A stretch of DNA of 43,083 nucleotides, taken from positions 1 through 43,083 of the forward strand of contig JAGZSY010000042.1 of assembly GCA_018380885.1 (NCBI GenBank), in the 5' to 3' direction. The notes below the pieces were generated by a model. The model had not been told where the DNA came from. It did no database searches and saw only the letters and a list, made by a program, of their open reading frames with translations. The stretch comes from Enterocloster asparagiformis. GTDB lineage: Bacteria > Bacillota > Clostridia > Lachnospirales > Lachnospiraceae. The first letter of the stretch is position 1; the number at the start of each line of letters is the position of its first letter. Both the position numbers and the translations under genes were made by a program. Shown here one piece after another: positions 1 through 7,497 of this stretch.

Positions 1-59
1 GGTTTGCAGACCTACATCTATTTTAGCACAGGAGTTGCTTTAATCTGAAGATATTCCCT

Positions 60-87
60 CCACCTGCAGAGCAGGTGGTTTATTTTT
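60..87 (+). terminator. Rho-independent terminator
   Basis: A perfect 8-bp stem (CCACCTGC / GCAGGTGG) with a 3-base loop is followed by TTTATTTTT on the plus strand. It would end transcription coming from a gene left of the window. No coding region for it is visible in the first 60 bases. Confidence 0.7.
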
Positions 88-105
88 ACTGTGACACAAC
101 CACAG

Positions 106-146
106 ACGCCGCGCCGGAGCATTACCTGCTCCTGCGCGGCGTTTTT
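106..146 (+). terminator. Second, larger Rho-independent terminator
   Basis: A stem of ACGCCGCGC and GGAGCA pairs with TGCTCC and GCGCGGCGT, with one C/T mismatch and a 5-base loop, and runs into TTTTT on the plus strand. It lies 18 bases after the first terminator, making a tandem pair. On the minus strand there is no T tract, so it is not a good terminator for the lipoprotein gene ending at 213. Confidence 0.65.
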
Positions 147-212
147 AGCGAAATTCTACGGACAACGGCCTTTTATCACGCCAGGCGACGTCCCCGTGCC
201 GTGGATCGATAT

Positions 213-1544
213 TTAATTTCCCATCACCTGCCCGTCGGTGGCCCGTATGGAGGCCAAAAGATTCCTCTCCTGCGCGGCGAAATCCCTCTGCACCGCCCCG
301 GCCATGGCCTCCTCCCAGTTCCGGTCCATGACCACAACGCTGCCGTAGAAATTCCAGACCGGCTCCAGCCGTCCCCGGTCTCCTGTTTCGCCCATCTCCG
401 TCTCATAGGTCAGGCGGTATTCCAGCCGCACCTTTGTCACCTCCGCAAAAGCCCAGGGGGTAAGAGCCACCGGCTCAGTCGGTTCTTTAATTTTGGTCTT
501 TTCCCCAGTCCCGGCCACTGCGGTGTTTCCCGCCGGCCGGCCGCTGTCCAGATATGTTTTGATATACTGTTCGAATATCTGGGCGACGGCGGAAAAGGGC
601 AGCAAAAATCCCTCCTCCTCCTGTTCCAGCACCCGGGTCCTGCGGTCGATATCCTTGAGCTCCACCAGTTCCCCGTCCTGGGCATAGACGAACTCCACGT
701 ACTGCCCCGGCCCGGACGCGGTTCCCCACACGGCCCCGTCCCCGGCCGGCTCTGTGATCTTGTTCACAGTCCGGCAGTAGCGCAGCCGCAACCCATACCG
801 CCCGTCCCGGACCCACCTGTAATCCGTTGACCTGGACAGGGCCCGCCACCGACAGTCCGTCAACTCAAAGTCCCCAAGGCCAAGCTGGCTTAAAATGGTC
901 TCCGCCTTTTGGCAGAGCGTCTCCTGAAGCTGCTTCTGTTCCCCGGCGCTTAACTCCATGCCCGTGAGATCGGCGGAATCAAAGCCGTCCCCGCTGCCGT
1001 GGGTGAGCTTGCGCTGGTTCAGCCATATGAGCGGCGTCTCGCCGCCCGTTCCCTTGTTGAAGCTCACATAGTAGGCCTTATCCGTTGACGTACAGCTGTT
1101 GAAATCGCTGTCCCTGTCCGGCGGGTATTCATTCTCCTCCCACCGGATTCCCTCCGCCTTTCCCACCACCTCCTTAAAGCGGACAAAGTCCTCCTCTGTG
1201 TAAGCGCTCTCCCGCTCCACCCGCAAAACGGGGGCGGCGTTCACATCCGGCACCTCTATGTCCGCGTCCGCCCGCAGCGTCATCTGCTCACCGTCCAAAT
1301 CCGCCCGGTAGCGCTCGGGCACCTCCATTTGCTCCGCCAGACGTTTTTCCTCTTGCTCCCCGCGCTCAGCCTCTGCGCCCGAGGCCGCGCTCAGGCCGCT
1401 TTCGTCCTCCCCCGGCCGGGTTGTGCGCTCCGCGATCACAGGCTCCTCCCTGCCCGCGGCGCAGCCCCACTGCGCCGCCACCGCCGCGATGCACAGGGCC
1501 AGCCCCAGGGGCAGGCAGATGCGCTTGCGTTTTTCCTCTCTCAT
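213..1544 (-). CDS. Putative lipoprotein of unknown function (443 aa)
   Basis: The start has a good ribosome site (AAAGGAGCT, 8 bases before the ATG). The N-terminus has a basic stretch, a hydrophobic segment at about residues 11-26, then Cys28 preceded by AQWG, an imperfect lipobox. Export and lipid anchoring are therefore likely but not certain. The rest is acidic and soluble, with many Trp and Tyr residues and no motif I recognise as catalytic. It faintly resembles DUF6034-type clostridial proteins from memory, at low confidence. It lies 120 bases downstream of the sensor kinase on the same strand, with no clear terminator between, so it may be the last gene of the two-component operon and an exported part of the same signalling unit. 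Function unknown. Confidence 0.8.
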   Translation of the reverse strand: MREEKRKRICLPLGLALCIAAVAAQWGCAAGREEPVIAERTTRPGEDESGLSAASGAEAERGEQEEKRLAEQMEVPERYRADLDGEQMTLRADADIEVPDVNAAPVLRVERESAYTEEDFVRFKEVVGKAEGIRWEENEYPPDRDSDFNSCTSTDKAYYVSFNKGTGGETPLIWLNQRKLTHGSGDGFDSADLTGMELSAGEQKQLQETLCQKAETILSQLGLGDFELTDCRWRALSRSTDYRWVRDGRYGLRLRYCRTVNKITEPAGDGAVWGTASGPGQYVEFVYAQDGELVELKDIDRRTRVLEQEEEGFLLPFSAVAQIFEQYIKTYLDSGRPAGNTAVAGTGEKTKIKEPTEPVALTPWAFAEVTKVRLEYRLTYETEMGETGDRGRLEPVWNFYGSVVVMDRNWEEAMAGAVQRDFAAQERNLLASIRATDGQVMGN

Positions 1545-1664
1545 ATCGCTCTAGCTCCTTTCCCGGAGACAGTGGTCTGTCCCCTTTCCTGATGATCCCA
1601 TGATAACAGACATGGCCGGCAAAGAGATCACCGGCATGTAAAATAGTTGTAAACACAGGACCGG

Positions 1665-3005
1665 CTAGGGAAAGGTAACCCTCACCCTGGTCCCCTCCCC
1701 CACCCGGCTGGCGATCTCCATGGTCCCCCCGTGGAGCTGAACGATCCGCAGGCTCAGGGCCAGTCCCAGGCCGGAACCGCCCTCGCCGCGGCTGCGGGAT
1801 TTATCCGCCATATAAAACGCCTCCGTCACATGAGGCAGGTCCTCCTCCGGGATTCCGCAGCCATGGTCCGCCACGGTTACGGTCCGCCCACGGCAGCTCA
1901 CCACGACCTCCCCGCCCGGCTCCGAGGCCTTGCAGCCATTGTGCACCAGATTGATAAACAGGCTGCACAGCAGCTCCCTGTCCCCCCTCACGCTCACGTC
2001 CTCCGCCAAATCCACCAGAAGCTTCACGCCCCTGGCCGCCAGAAGGGCCTGGGTCTCCTGATCCACCTGTCCCAGCAGCTCCCTCATGGACAGCGGCTCC
2101 ATCCGGATGGCCTCATTCTCGTACATCCCCACCAGAGCCAGCAGCTTGGCGGACATCTGTTCCATCCGCACGCCGGCGCTGTGGATGTTCCGGAGGGCCT
2201 GCTCCCTCTGCGCTTGGGAGAGGCGCACGTGCAGCAGGCTGTCCGAGTAGCCCATAATGGAAGTCACCGGGGTTTTCATCTCGTGGGCCAGCGCTCCCAG
2301 CAGCAGCTCAAGGTTCTCCACCTGCGCCTCCACCTGCTCCGACATCCGGTTGAACGCCTCCCCCACCTGGGCGATCTCGTCCTTTCCCCGCACCGCCACC
2401 TTGCTGCCCAATTTCCCGCAGCTGATGGCCGCGGCCGCCCGCCGCAGGTCCTCCAGGGACTTTAAGGCTTGCCCCAGTCCCAGGGCAAGGAGCGCGGCCG
2501 CGCTCAGGGAAACGCCGCCGAACACCGCCAGATACAGCTCCGCCTGCCGCTGTAACAGCTCCCAGGAGTCCGATATATCCCGCGCCGCCAGCACCTCGAA
2601 GCCGTCCGGGTATTCCAGGGCCTGGCGCAGCAGCAGAATGTGCTTTCCGTTCAGCTCCTGCACCATATACTCCCCCTTCAGCCCGGCCAGGTTGACGATC
2701 TCGTAATCGGTCCTGTTGGCAATGGCCGCGCCGTCCCTGATCAGGGCGTAGCCGCTCTGGTAGCAGCGGCCGAACTGGTATTTCAAGTAGGCGTCCCGGG
2801 CGATCTCGCCCATCTGCTCGAAATCCTCCCGTGTGCCCACCTGCCGGAAGGCGCGGCCTGCGATCCGCAGCTTTTCCCGCTCGCTCTCCACCTGCACCGA
2901 CAGGCTGTAGGCTTTAAGCCGCGCGATGGAAAAGGCCGCGCAGCCGCCCATGGAGACCGCCAGGATCAAAAATACCAGCAGCACCAGCTTTGTTTTCAAT
3001 TTCAT
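1665..3005 (-). CDS. Sensor histidine kinase of a two-component system
   Basis: A membrane sensor kinase of about usual length (446 aa). A first membrane segment at about residues 5-26 and a second at about 158-180 enclose an extracytoplasmic sensor region of about 130 residues. A HAMP segment follows (about 181-228), then the dimerisation helix with the phosphoacceptor His241 in ALAHEMKTPVTSIMGYSDS. The ATPase domain has the N box (LFINLVHNG), the G1 box (ADHGCGIPEEDL) and the G2 box (GGSGLGLALSLRIVQLHGG). The ATG overlaps the response-regulator stop by 4 bases (ATGA), so the two are translationally coupled. The stimulus cannot be read from the sequence. The neighbouring exported proteins suggest an envelope-related signal, which is inference. 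Confidence 0.95.
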   Translation of the reverse strand: MKLKTKLVLLVFLILAVSMGGCAAFSIARLKAYSLSVQVESEREKLRIAGRAFRQVGTREDFEQMGEIARDAYLKYQFGRCYQSGYALIRDGAAIANRTDYEIVNLAGLKGEYMVQELNGKHILLLRQALEYPDGFEVLAARDISDSWELLQRQAELYLAVFGGVSLSAAALLALGLGQALKSLEDLRRAAAAISCGKLGSKVAVRGKDEIAQVGEAFNRMSEQVEAQVENLELLLGALAHEMKTPVTSIMGYSDSLLHVRLSQAQREQALRNIHSAGVRMEQMSAKLLALVGMYENEAIRMEPLSMRELLGQVDQETQALLAARGVKLLVDLAEDVSVRGDRELLCSLFINLVHNGCKASEPGGEVVVSCRGRTVTVADHGCGIPEEDLPHVTEAFYMADKSRSRGEGGSGLGLALSLRIVQLHGGTMEIASRVGEGTRVRVTFP

Positions 3006-3676
3006 AGGCCGTCATCCTCAAACATATACCCCGCCTTGGGGATCGTGCGGATCGCCTCCGCGGCCTTCAGCTTTTTGCGCAGCTTGGCCACGTGGACATC
3101 CACGGTCCTCGTTTCGCCGTAGAAATCGCTGCCCCACACCAGGTCCAGCAGCCGGTCCCTGCCCAGCACCACGTTCCTGTTTTTCAGGAACACGGTCAGC
3201 AGGCCGAACTCCATGGGCTTGAGCGTAACCTCCGCTCCGTCCTCCCAGACCTTGTGCATATTTAAATCCACCACCAGGCCGCGGCAGCAGAGCTGGGGCC
3301 GCATTTTCCCGGTCCGCTCCAGCACCTTCTCCATGCGCACCAGAAGCTCCAGCACCTCAAAGGGCTTGACGATGTAATCCTCAGCCCCCAGCTTTAAGCC
3401 ACGCACCTTGGAGGCCACGTCGGCCTTGGCCGTCAGATAGATCACCGGGATATGCCGCTCCTGAAACAGCTCCATCAGCGCAAAGCCGTCCATGCCCGGA
3501 AGCATAATGTCCACCAGGGCCAAATCCGCGGCCTCCCGCCCTTTATCCCGCAGCAGCCCGGCCGCCGCACCGCCGTCGTACACAGCCTCGGTCCCGTACC
3601 CCGCCGCCTCCAGGTTCATACAGATCAAATCGGAAATGATCCGCTCATCCTCCACCACCAGTATCTTGTTCTTCAC
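3002..3676 (-). CDS. OmpR/PhoB-family response regulator
   Basis: The N-terminal receiver domain has the acidic pocket (VVEDE), phosphoacceptor Asp56 (ALVDIMLPG) and the conserved Lys in DYIVKPFE. The C-terminal winged helix has the typical LKPMEFGLLTVFLKNRN and RTVDVHVAKLRKKL segments. I chose the GTG at 3676 because GGGAGG lies 7 bases before it and the domain begins right there; the reading frame stays open 33 codons further upstream, but that would add a non-family extension. This gives 224 aa, normal for the family. The partner kinase overlaps by 4 bases. A TATAAT preceded by TGC lies upstream at 3722-3730. Confidence 0.95.
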   Translation of the reverse strand: MKNKILVVEDERIISDLICMNLEAAGYGTEAVYDGGAAAGLLRDKGREAADLALVDIMLPGMDGFALMELFQERHIPVIYLTAKADVASKVRGLKLGAEDYIVKPFEVLELLVRMEKVLERTGKMRPQLCCRGLVVDLNMHKVWEDGAEVTLKPMEFGLLTVFLKNRNVVLGRDRLLDLVWGSDFYGETRTVDVHVAKLRKKLKAAEAIRTIPKAGYMFEDDGL

Positions 3677-3697
3677 CCGTTTCCTCCCTGTAACGAT

Positions 3698-3759
3698 TTT
3701 ACCAAAACCATATCTGCCGACATTATAGCATCCATACTGCGAAAAAATCTTTACCAAAA
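3698..3759 (-). promoter_or_regulatory. Response-regulator promoter with flanking direct repeats
   Basis: On the minus strand an extended -10 (TGCTATAAT, 3722-3730) lacks a good -35. Two perfect 10-bp direct repeats (plus-strand TTTACCAAAA at 3698-3707 and 3750-3759) flank it, 52 bp apart, close to five helical turns. Response regulators of this family commonly bind direct repeats, so autoregulation is plausible; binding is not shown. Confidence 0.45.
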
Positions 3760-3804
3760 TGTAAAATGCGGGCATCCGGCCGCTGACGCGATCCGGATGC
3801 CCGC
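3756..3804 (-). terminator. Terminator of the 3824-4513 lipoprotein gene
   Basis: A perfect 12-bp stem (GCGGGCATCCGG at 3768-3779, CCGGATGCCCGC at 3793-3804) is followed on the minus strand by ATTTTACATTTT. It sits 20 bases after the lipoprotein stop and separates that gene from the two-component operon. Confidence 0.75.
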
Positions 3805-3823
3805 AAAAATGGGGGAGCTTAGA

Positions 3824-4513
3824 TTATTCTGCAAATAAAACGATCTTCTGTGCCACGCCCTGGTCGTCGGACCAGATCAGGCAGGTTCTTCCCTGAGCCA
3901 GATCATCCAGAGTTACGATATTCTTCGTCAGGTACGGAAGAATGGTGCAGTCTGAGGGAATCTCAAAGGTTGCGCCGTCCGTGGTCGTCAGCACGGATTT
4001 GGAGGAAGCCGCATCCGTCACCACGGAATCCACAGTTACGTAATCCGGGACCTTGAAATCGGCCGGGATGTTGCAGATGATCAGCTGGGCATTGGTCTGG
4101 GGCGGCAGGCTCATGGTCATGGCCTGACCGATGTAAACGTAGATCATATCCCCGTCCTTGATGTCCTCCGCAGATACGGGCAGTCCGTCAACAGCGTCCA
4201 GAATCAGCGTATCCTGATCGGAGACATTCAGCACGATCTCGCCGCTGTAGCTCTGGCCGGACTGGTTGTCAATGGTCAGGCGGCCGCTCTCATCCCTGGA
4301 TACGGTGCCGTAGATGCGAACCGGCTGAAGCGCCTCCGGCTGGGTCTCCTCCATGCTCTCGATGGTTCCGTCCACTGTCTCGATCACGTCTGTGGTGGTC
4401 TCCACCTTCTGAGCCTCCGTTGTGGCGGCTGCCTCCGTCTTGGCCGCACAGCCTCCGATTCCCAGCGCGACTGCCGCGCATGCACTGATTGCGAATAACT
4501 GATATTTTCTCAA
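3824..4513 (-). CDS. Secreted lipoprotein of unknown function (229 aa)
   Basis: A signal peptide ends in the lipobox GIGGC, with Cys22 as the lipidation site. A linker rich in Thr, Glu and Ala (about residues 23-60) follows, typical of surface-tethered proteins, and then a beta-rich region with no motif I recognise. The start is a TTG: AAGGAG lies 9 bases before it and the signal peptide begins immediately after. It is monocistronic, with its own promoter (4561-4589) and terminator (3756-3804). It follows no recognised pathway. Function unknown; its position next to a sensor kinase suggests an envelope role but nothing more. Confidence 0.85.
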   Translation of the reverse strand: MRKYQLFAISACAAVALGIGGCAAKTEAAATTEAQKVETTTDVIETVDGTIESMEETQPEALQPVRIYGTVSRDESGRLTIDNQSGQSYSGEIVLNVSDQDTLILDAVDGLPVSAEDIKDGDMIYVYIGQAMTMSLPPQTNAQLIICNIPADFKVPDYVTVDSVVTDAASSKSVLTTTDGATFEIPSDCTILPYLTKNIVTLDDLAQGRTCLIWSDDQGVAQKIVLFAE

Positions 4514-4560
4514 TTTAATTTTCTCCTTGCATTCATTTTTGTTTCATTTACTGTATCAGG

Positions 4561-4589
4561 AGTATACAATACTTTCCAAGGGATTCCAA
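4561..4589 (-). promoter_or_regulatory. Sigma-A type promoter of the lipoprotein gene
   Basis: On the minus strand TTGGAA (4584-4589) is followed after exactly 17 bases by TATACT (4561-4566). The start codon is about 48 bases downstream of the -10. Confidence 0.6.
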
Positions 4590-4649
4590 TAACATTTTTC
4601 TTAACAATTCATAAGAAAAACAAAACTGATTTTCATGATTTTACTTGGC

Positions 4650-4688
4650 AAAAAAAATATCTCCGGCCGCAAATCCGCGCCCGGAGAT
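4650..4688 (-). terminator. Terminator of the hydroxylase/nucleoside-transport operon
   Basis: On the minus strand ATCTCCGG (4681-4688) pairs with CCGGAGAT (4659-4666), and the inner GCGC...GCG bases can extend the stem. A tract of eight T residues (4650-4657) follows. It lies just after the 2Fe-2S subunit gene, the last gene of the operon. Confidence 0.85.
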
Positions 4689-4710
4689 CAAAATATGACC
4701 CGTGTATGGG

Positions 4711-5178
4711 TTAAATATCCCGCCCTTGGATCAGGGACCGCACCGCGTCCACCATGGCCTGGTAGCCGGTGCAGCGGCACAGGTTGCCGGACAGGCCCCG
4801 GCGAATCTGGGCCTCCGTGGGGTTGGGAATCTCCCGCAGCAGCGCGCAGGCCGCCAGGATCATCCCCGGCGAGCAGAAGCCGCACTGCACGGCCCCGTGA
4901 TCCACAAAGGCCTTCTGGATTGCGGCCAGCTCCGGGTCCTTCTCCACGCCCTCGATGGTCATCACCTGGCGGCCGTTGGCCTGGATGGCCGGATAGATGC
5001 AGGAGTTCACGGTCTCGCCGTCCACCAGCACGGTGCAGGCGCCGCAGTCCCCCTCGCCGCAGCCCTCCTTGGTTCCCGTCATGCCGAGCACCTCCCTGAT
5101 CACGTACAGAAGGGTGTCGTCCGGGTGAATCTGCACCTGCCGCTCCTCACCGTTCACACAAAGCGTTATCTCTTCCAT
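4711..5178 (-). CDS. 2Fe-2S subunit of a molybdenum hydroxylase (xanthine dehydrogenase family)
   Basis: This is the small electron-transfer subunit of a three-subunit xanthine dehydrogenase/CO dehydrogenase-type enzyme. The plant-type ferredoxin domain has the cysteine set in KEGCGEGDCGACTVLVDG plus the later Cys of NSCIYP. The C-terminal helical domain has CGFCSPGM and CRCTGY, which hold the second cluster. At 155 aa it has the family's usual length. I chose the ATG at 5178, which overlaps the FAD-subunit stop by one base (TGATG) with GGAGG 12 bases upstream; a GTG 18 bases upstream is possible but lies in the ribosome site. The protein is cytoplasmic. It passes electrons from the molybdenum site to the FAD subunit. 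The substrate is not readable here, but the operon carries purine-nucleoside transport genes. Confidence 0.95.
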   Translation of the reverse strand: MEEITLCVNGEERQVQIHPDDTLLYVIREVLGMTGTKEGCGEGDCGACTVLVDGETVNSCIYPAIQANGRQVMTIEGVEKDPELAAIQKAFVDHGAVQCGFCSPGMILAACALLREIPNPTEAQIRRGLSGNLCRCTGYQAMVDAVRSLIQGRDI

Positions 5179-6035
5179 CACTGAAAACACCTCCACAATT
5201 CCACCGTGTTGTGCAGCAGCATGCGCAGGGCGATGCGCCGCCTGTACTCCGCTGTGGCGCGGATGTCGTCGATGGGGGCGATGTCCTCCATCAGAGCCGC
5301 CCGCAGCCGCTCCTTAAACGCCCCGTCTCTCAGGTCCTCCAAAGCGCTCCCCGCAAGCACTGCCTCCGCAAGCACCGCCCGCACGGCCGTGGGCGCCACC
5401 GAGCCCAGGGCCACGGCGGCCTCCGATATGACGCCGTCCCGGACATTTAAATACACCGCGCAGCTGCACAGGGATATGGCCAGGGCGTTGCGCTTTCCCG
5501 CCTTGTAAAATATGGATTTGCCGGACTTCTCCGGCAGGATCACCTCGGTCAGCAGCTCGCCATGTTCAAGGTCCGTGCGGCCAGGGCCGGTCATAAAGTC
5601 CCGCAGCGGGATTTCCCGCTCCTGCCCCCCGTCCTTCACCAGGCGCAGGCGGGCGTCCAGCGCCATAAGCGGCGGCACCGAATCCGCGGCCGGCGAGGCT
5701 GAGACGATATTTCCGCCCACGGTCCCACGGTTGCGGATCTGAGGCCCGCCCACCATGGAGGCCGACTGGGCCAGGGCCCCTGCAAAGGGAATCTCACAGC
5801 GCTCCAGTTGAGAAAAGCTTGCCATGCTGCCGATATGCCAGCCGTCGTCCTCACGGCGAATCTGCCGCAGCTGCGGCAAACGGTCCAGGCTCACATAGTC
5901 CCGGTCCAGGTATTTTCCGTGCCTGCGGTCCACATACAGATTGGTCGCCCCGGCGCAGGCCATGGCCCGCTCCCCGGAAAGCGCCCTCAGGGCTTCCTCC
6001 AGCGTCTCAGGCTGGATCATCTTCGACACACTCAT
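5178..6035 (-). CDS. FAD-binding subunit of a molybdenum hydroxylase
   Basis: The medium subunit of a xanthine dehydrogenase-type enzyme, 285 aa, the usual length. The FAD site is visible as ACAGATNLYVD near the N-terminus and as RNRGTVGGNIVSASPAADS in the middle; the C-terminal half carries the CO dehydrogenase flavoprotein C-terminal domain. It starts inside the stop of the preceding small membrane-anchored gene (ATGA, 4-base overlap) with GGGAGGGAG before it, and ends overlapping the 2Fe-2S gene. It is separated from its large subunit (11347-13476) by the five-gene transport block. The electron acceptor is probably NAD+ by family analogy; this is not shown by sequence alone. Confidence 0.95.
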   Translation of the reverse strand: MSVSKMIQPETLEEALRALSGERAMACAGATNLYVDRRHGKYLDRDYVSLDRLPQLRQIRREDDGWHIGSMASFSQLERCEIPFAGALAQSASMVGGPQIRNRGTVGGNIVSASPAADSVPPLMALDARLRLVKDGGQEREIPLRDFMTGPGRTDLEHGELLTEVILPEKSGKSIFYKAGKRNALAISLCSCAVYLNVRDGVISEAAVALGSVAPTAVRAVLAEAVLAGSALEDLRDGAFKERLRAALMEDIAPIDDIRATAEYRRRIALRMLLHNTVELWRCFQ

Positions 6036-6550
6036 TGTTCTCCCTCCCCCACGTTGTCAAAATAGCTGTCCAAGGAATACGTCAGCTTGTCAAATTTTTC
6101 CAGATAGCTGCCGTCCGGAAAATTTTCAAAGGCAATCACCCGGTACGCTCCGTTCTCGTACACAAAGGGCAGCTCGTAAACCATCCCCGGAAGCCTGGCG
6201 GCCTGGGAAAAGACGGCCGTCCCGCTCCTGGCATCCTCCGCCAGCTCCACGGACTCATAGTTGATAAACAGAGGCGTCAGATAGGGATAGGAGCGCTCCT
6301 TGTTGAAGGCCCGGACAAACTCCTCCCTGCTCATTTCCGCCTGAAACTCCTCCGTCAGATAATCGTACAGCCGTTCCGGCTCCTTGTAATGGTAATTCAA
6401 GTCCTCCGCAAAGGCGCACACGGTCCGCACCGCCTCCTCCTCGGAGGGCTTCACCCGGCCCCGTGACGCCAGGCGAAGGCCGGATACCAGGCAGATGCAG
6501 ACTATGGCCGCAGCGCAGAGGCAAAAGGCCAGCCGCCTGTTTTTCTTCAT
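6032..6550 (-). CDS. Small signal-anchored protein of unknown function within the purine operon
   Basis: The protein has about 172 aa if translation starts at the second ATG (6550), which has GGAG at a proper 8-base spacing; the first ATG (6556) is only two bases from that site. A basic N-terminus and one hydrophobic helix (about residues 6-26) without a lipobox Cys suggest a membrane anchor or signal peptide. The rest is a soluble domain with conserved-looking aromatic residues (YDYLTEEF, YPYLTPLF, FENFPDGSYL), resembling small extracytoplasmic NTF2-like or DUF4829-like folds only in general character. It is coupled on both sides: three bases follow the permease stop, and its own stop overlaps the FAD gene. 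That points to a function within the transport and oxidation module. Function unknown. Confidence 0.8.
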   Translation of the reverse strand: MKKNRRLAFCLCAAAIVCICLVSGLRLASRGRVKPSEEEAVRTVCAFAEDLNYHYKEPERLYDYLTEEFQAEMSREEFVRAFNKERSYPYLTPLFINYESVELAEDARSGTAVFSQAARLPGMVYELPFVYENGAYRVIAFENFPDGSYLEKFDKLTYSLDSYFDNVGEGEQ

Positions 6551-6552
6551 GT

Positions 6553-7497
6553 TCATCGCTCCAATCTCGAGTAGGGCACCGTGTAAGCGCTGGGGAATTC
6601 CGCCTTGCGGGATGCAGTCACCAGCGCCAGAATGGTCAGCACGTAGGGCAGCATCAGCATCAGCTGGTTGGCAATGTTGATTCCCAGGGCCTGCAAGCGC
6701 ATCTGCAGCGCCGTGGCAAAGCCGAACAGCAGGGCGCCCCAGATGGCCCGAAAAGGCATAAACCGCGCAAAGATGACCACGGAGACCGCGATGAAGCCCC
6801 GGCCGCTGATGATGTCCTCAGTGAACAGGTTCATATATGCGATGGACATGAAAGCCCCCGCAGCCCCCGCGTAGGCGCCGCCGATGAGTATGGCTGCGTA
6901 GCGGGTTTTCGCCACGCTGATGCCCTTGGAGTCCGTGGCCCTGGGGTTCTCGCCCACCGCCTTGATCTTCAGGCCGAAGGTGGTTTTCTCCAGTACGAAC
7001 CAGGTGACAACCGCCATCAGATAGCTCAAATATACGAGAATATTGTGCTGGAAGAAAATGGGCCCTATGACAGGGATGGACGACAGCACCGGCACGTTCA
7101 CAGCCGCAAAGGGCGTCACCTGGGGCGGCAGGCTCTGGATGCCGAAGATCACGCGGTAGAGATAGACCGCCGCGCCTCCGCCCAGGATGTTCAGCGCGGT
7201 TCCCGCGATCACCTGGTTTGCCCGCATGGTGACGGACAGCCAGGCCATGACCGTGCTCCAGAGCACCCCGGTTATGATTCCGGCCAGCACGCCGGCCCAA
7301 AGGCTGCCCGTCATAAAGGCCGCCGCAAAGCCGGTGACAGCACCCATGGTCATGGTGCCCTCCACGCCCAGGTTTAAGACTCCCGCCCGCTGGGTGTAAA
7401 TCTGTCCCAGAGCGGGGAGCAGAATGGGCGTCGCCAGGCGCACGGTGCTGGCGAACAGGCTCACCAGAAAGCCTACGGTAAAGATATTGCTAAGCAT
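6553..7497 (-). CDS. Nucleoside ABC transporter permease 2 (YufQ/NupC type)
   Basis: The second membrane subunit of a BMP-family (simple-sugar-like) ABC importer for nucleosides. It has 314 aa with about eight to ten hydrophobic helices and the family stretch LGVEGTMTMGAVTGF near residue 47, which is typical of nucleoside permeases (LGVEG in place of the LSVEG/LGAEG seen in relatives). I chose the ATG at 7497 because AAGGAGG precedes it at normal distance; the upstream TTG lies before that site. The start overlaps the stop of permease 1 by 8 bases (ATGCTTAG). It forms the translocation pore with permease 1 in the cytoplasmic membrane. Confidence 0.93.
   Translation of the reverse strand: MLSNIFTVGFLVSLFASTVRLATPILLPALGQIYTQRAGVLNLGVEGTMTMGAVTGFAAAFMTGSLWAGVLAGIITGVLWSTVMAWLSVTMRANQVIAGTALNILGGGAAVYLYRVIFGIQSLPPQVTPFAAVNVPVLSSIPVIGPIFFQHNILVYLSYLMAVVTWFVLEKTTFGLKIKAVGENPRATDSKGISVAKTRYAAILIGGAYAGAAGAFMSIAYMNLFTEDIISGRGFIAVSVVIFARFMPFRAIWGALLFGFATALQMRLQALGINIANQLMLMLPYVLTILALVTASRKAEFPSAYTVPYSRLER

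Noticed and set aside
75..830. Plus-strand open frame of 251 codons
   Set aside because: It lies opposite the 443-aa lipoprotein gene, has no ribosome site, and its Pro/Arg/His-rich translation is typical of the reverse strand of a GC-rich gene.
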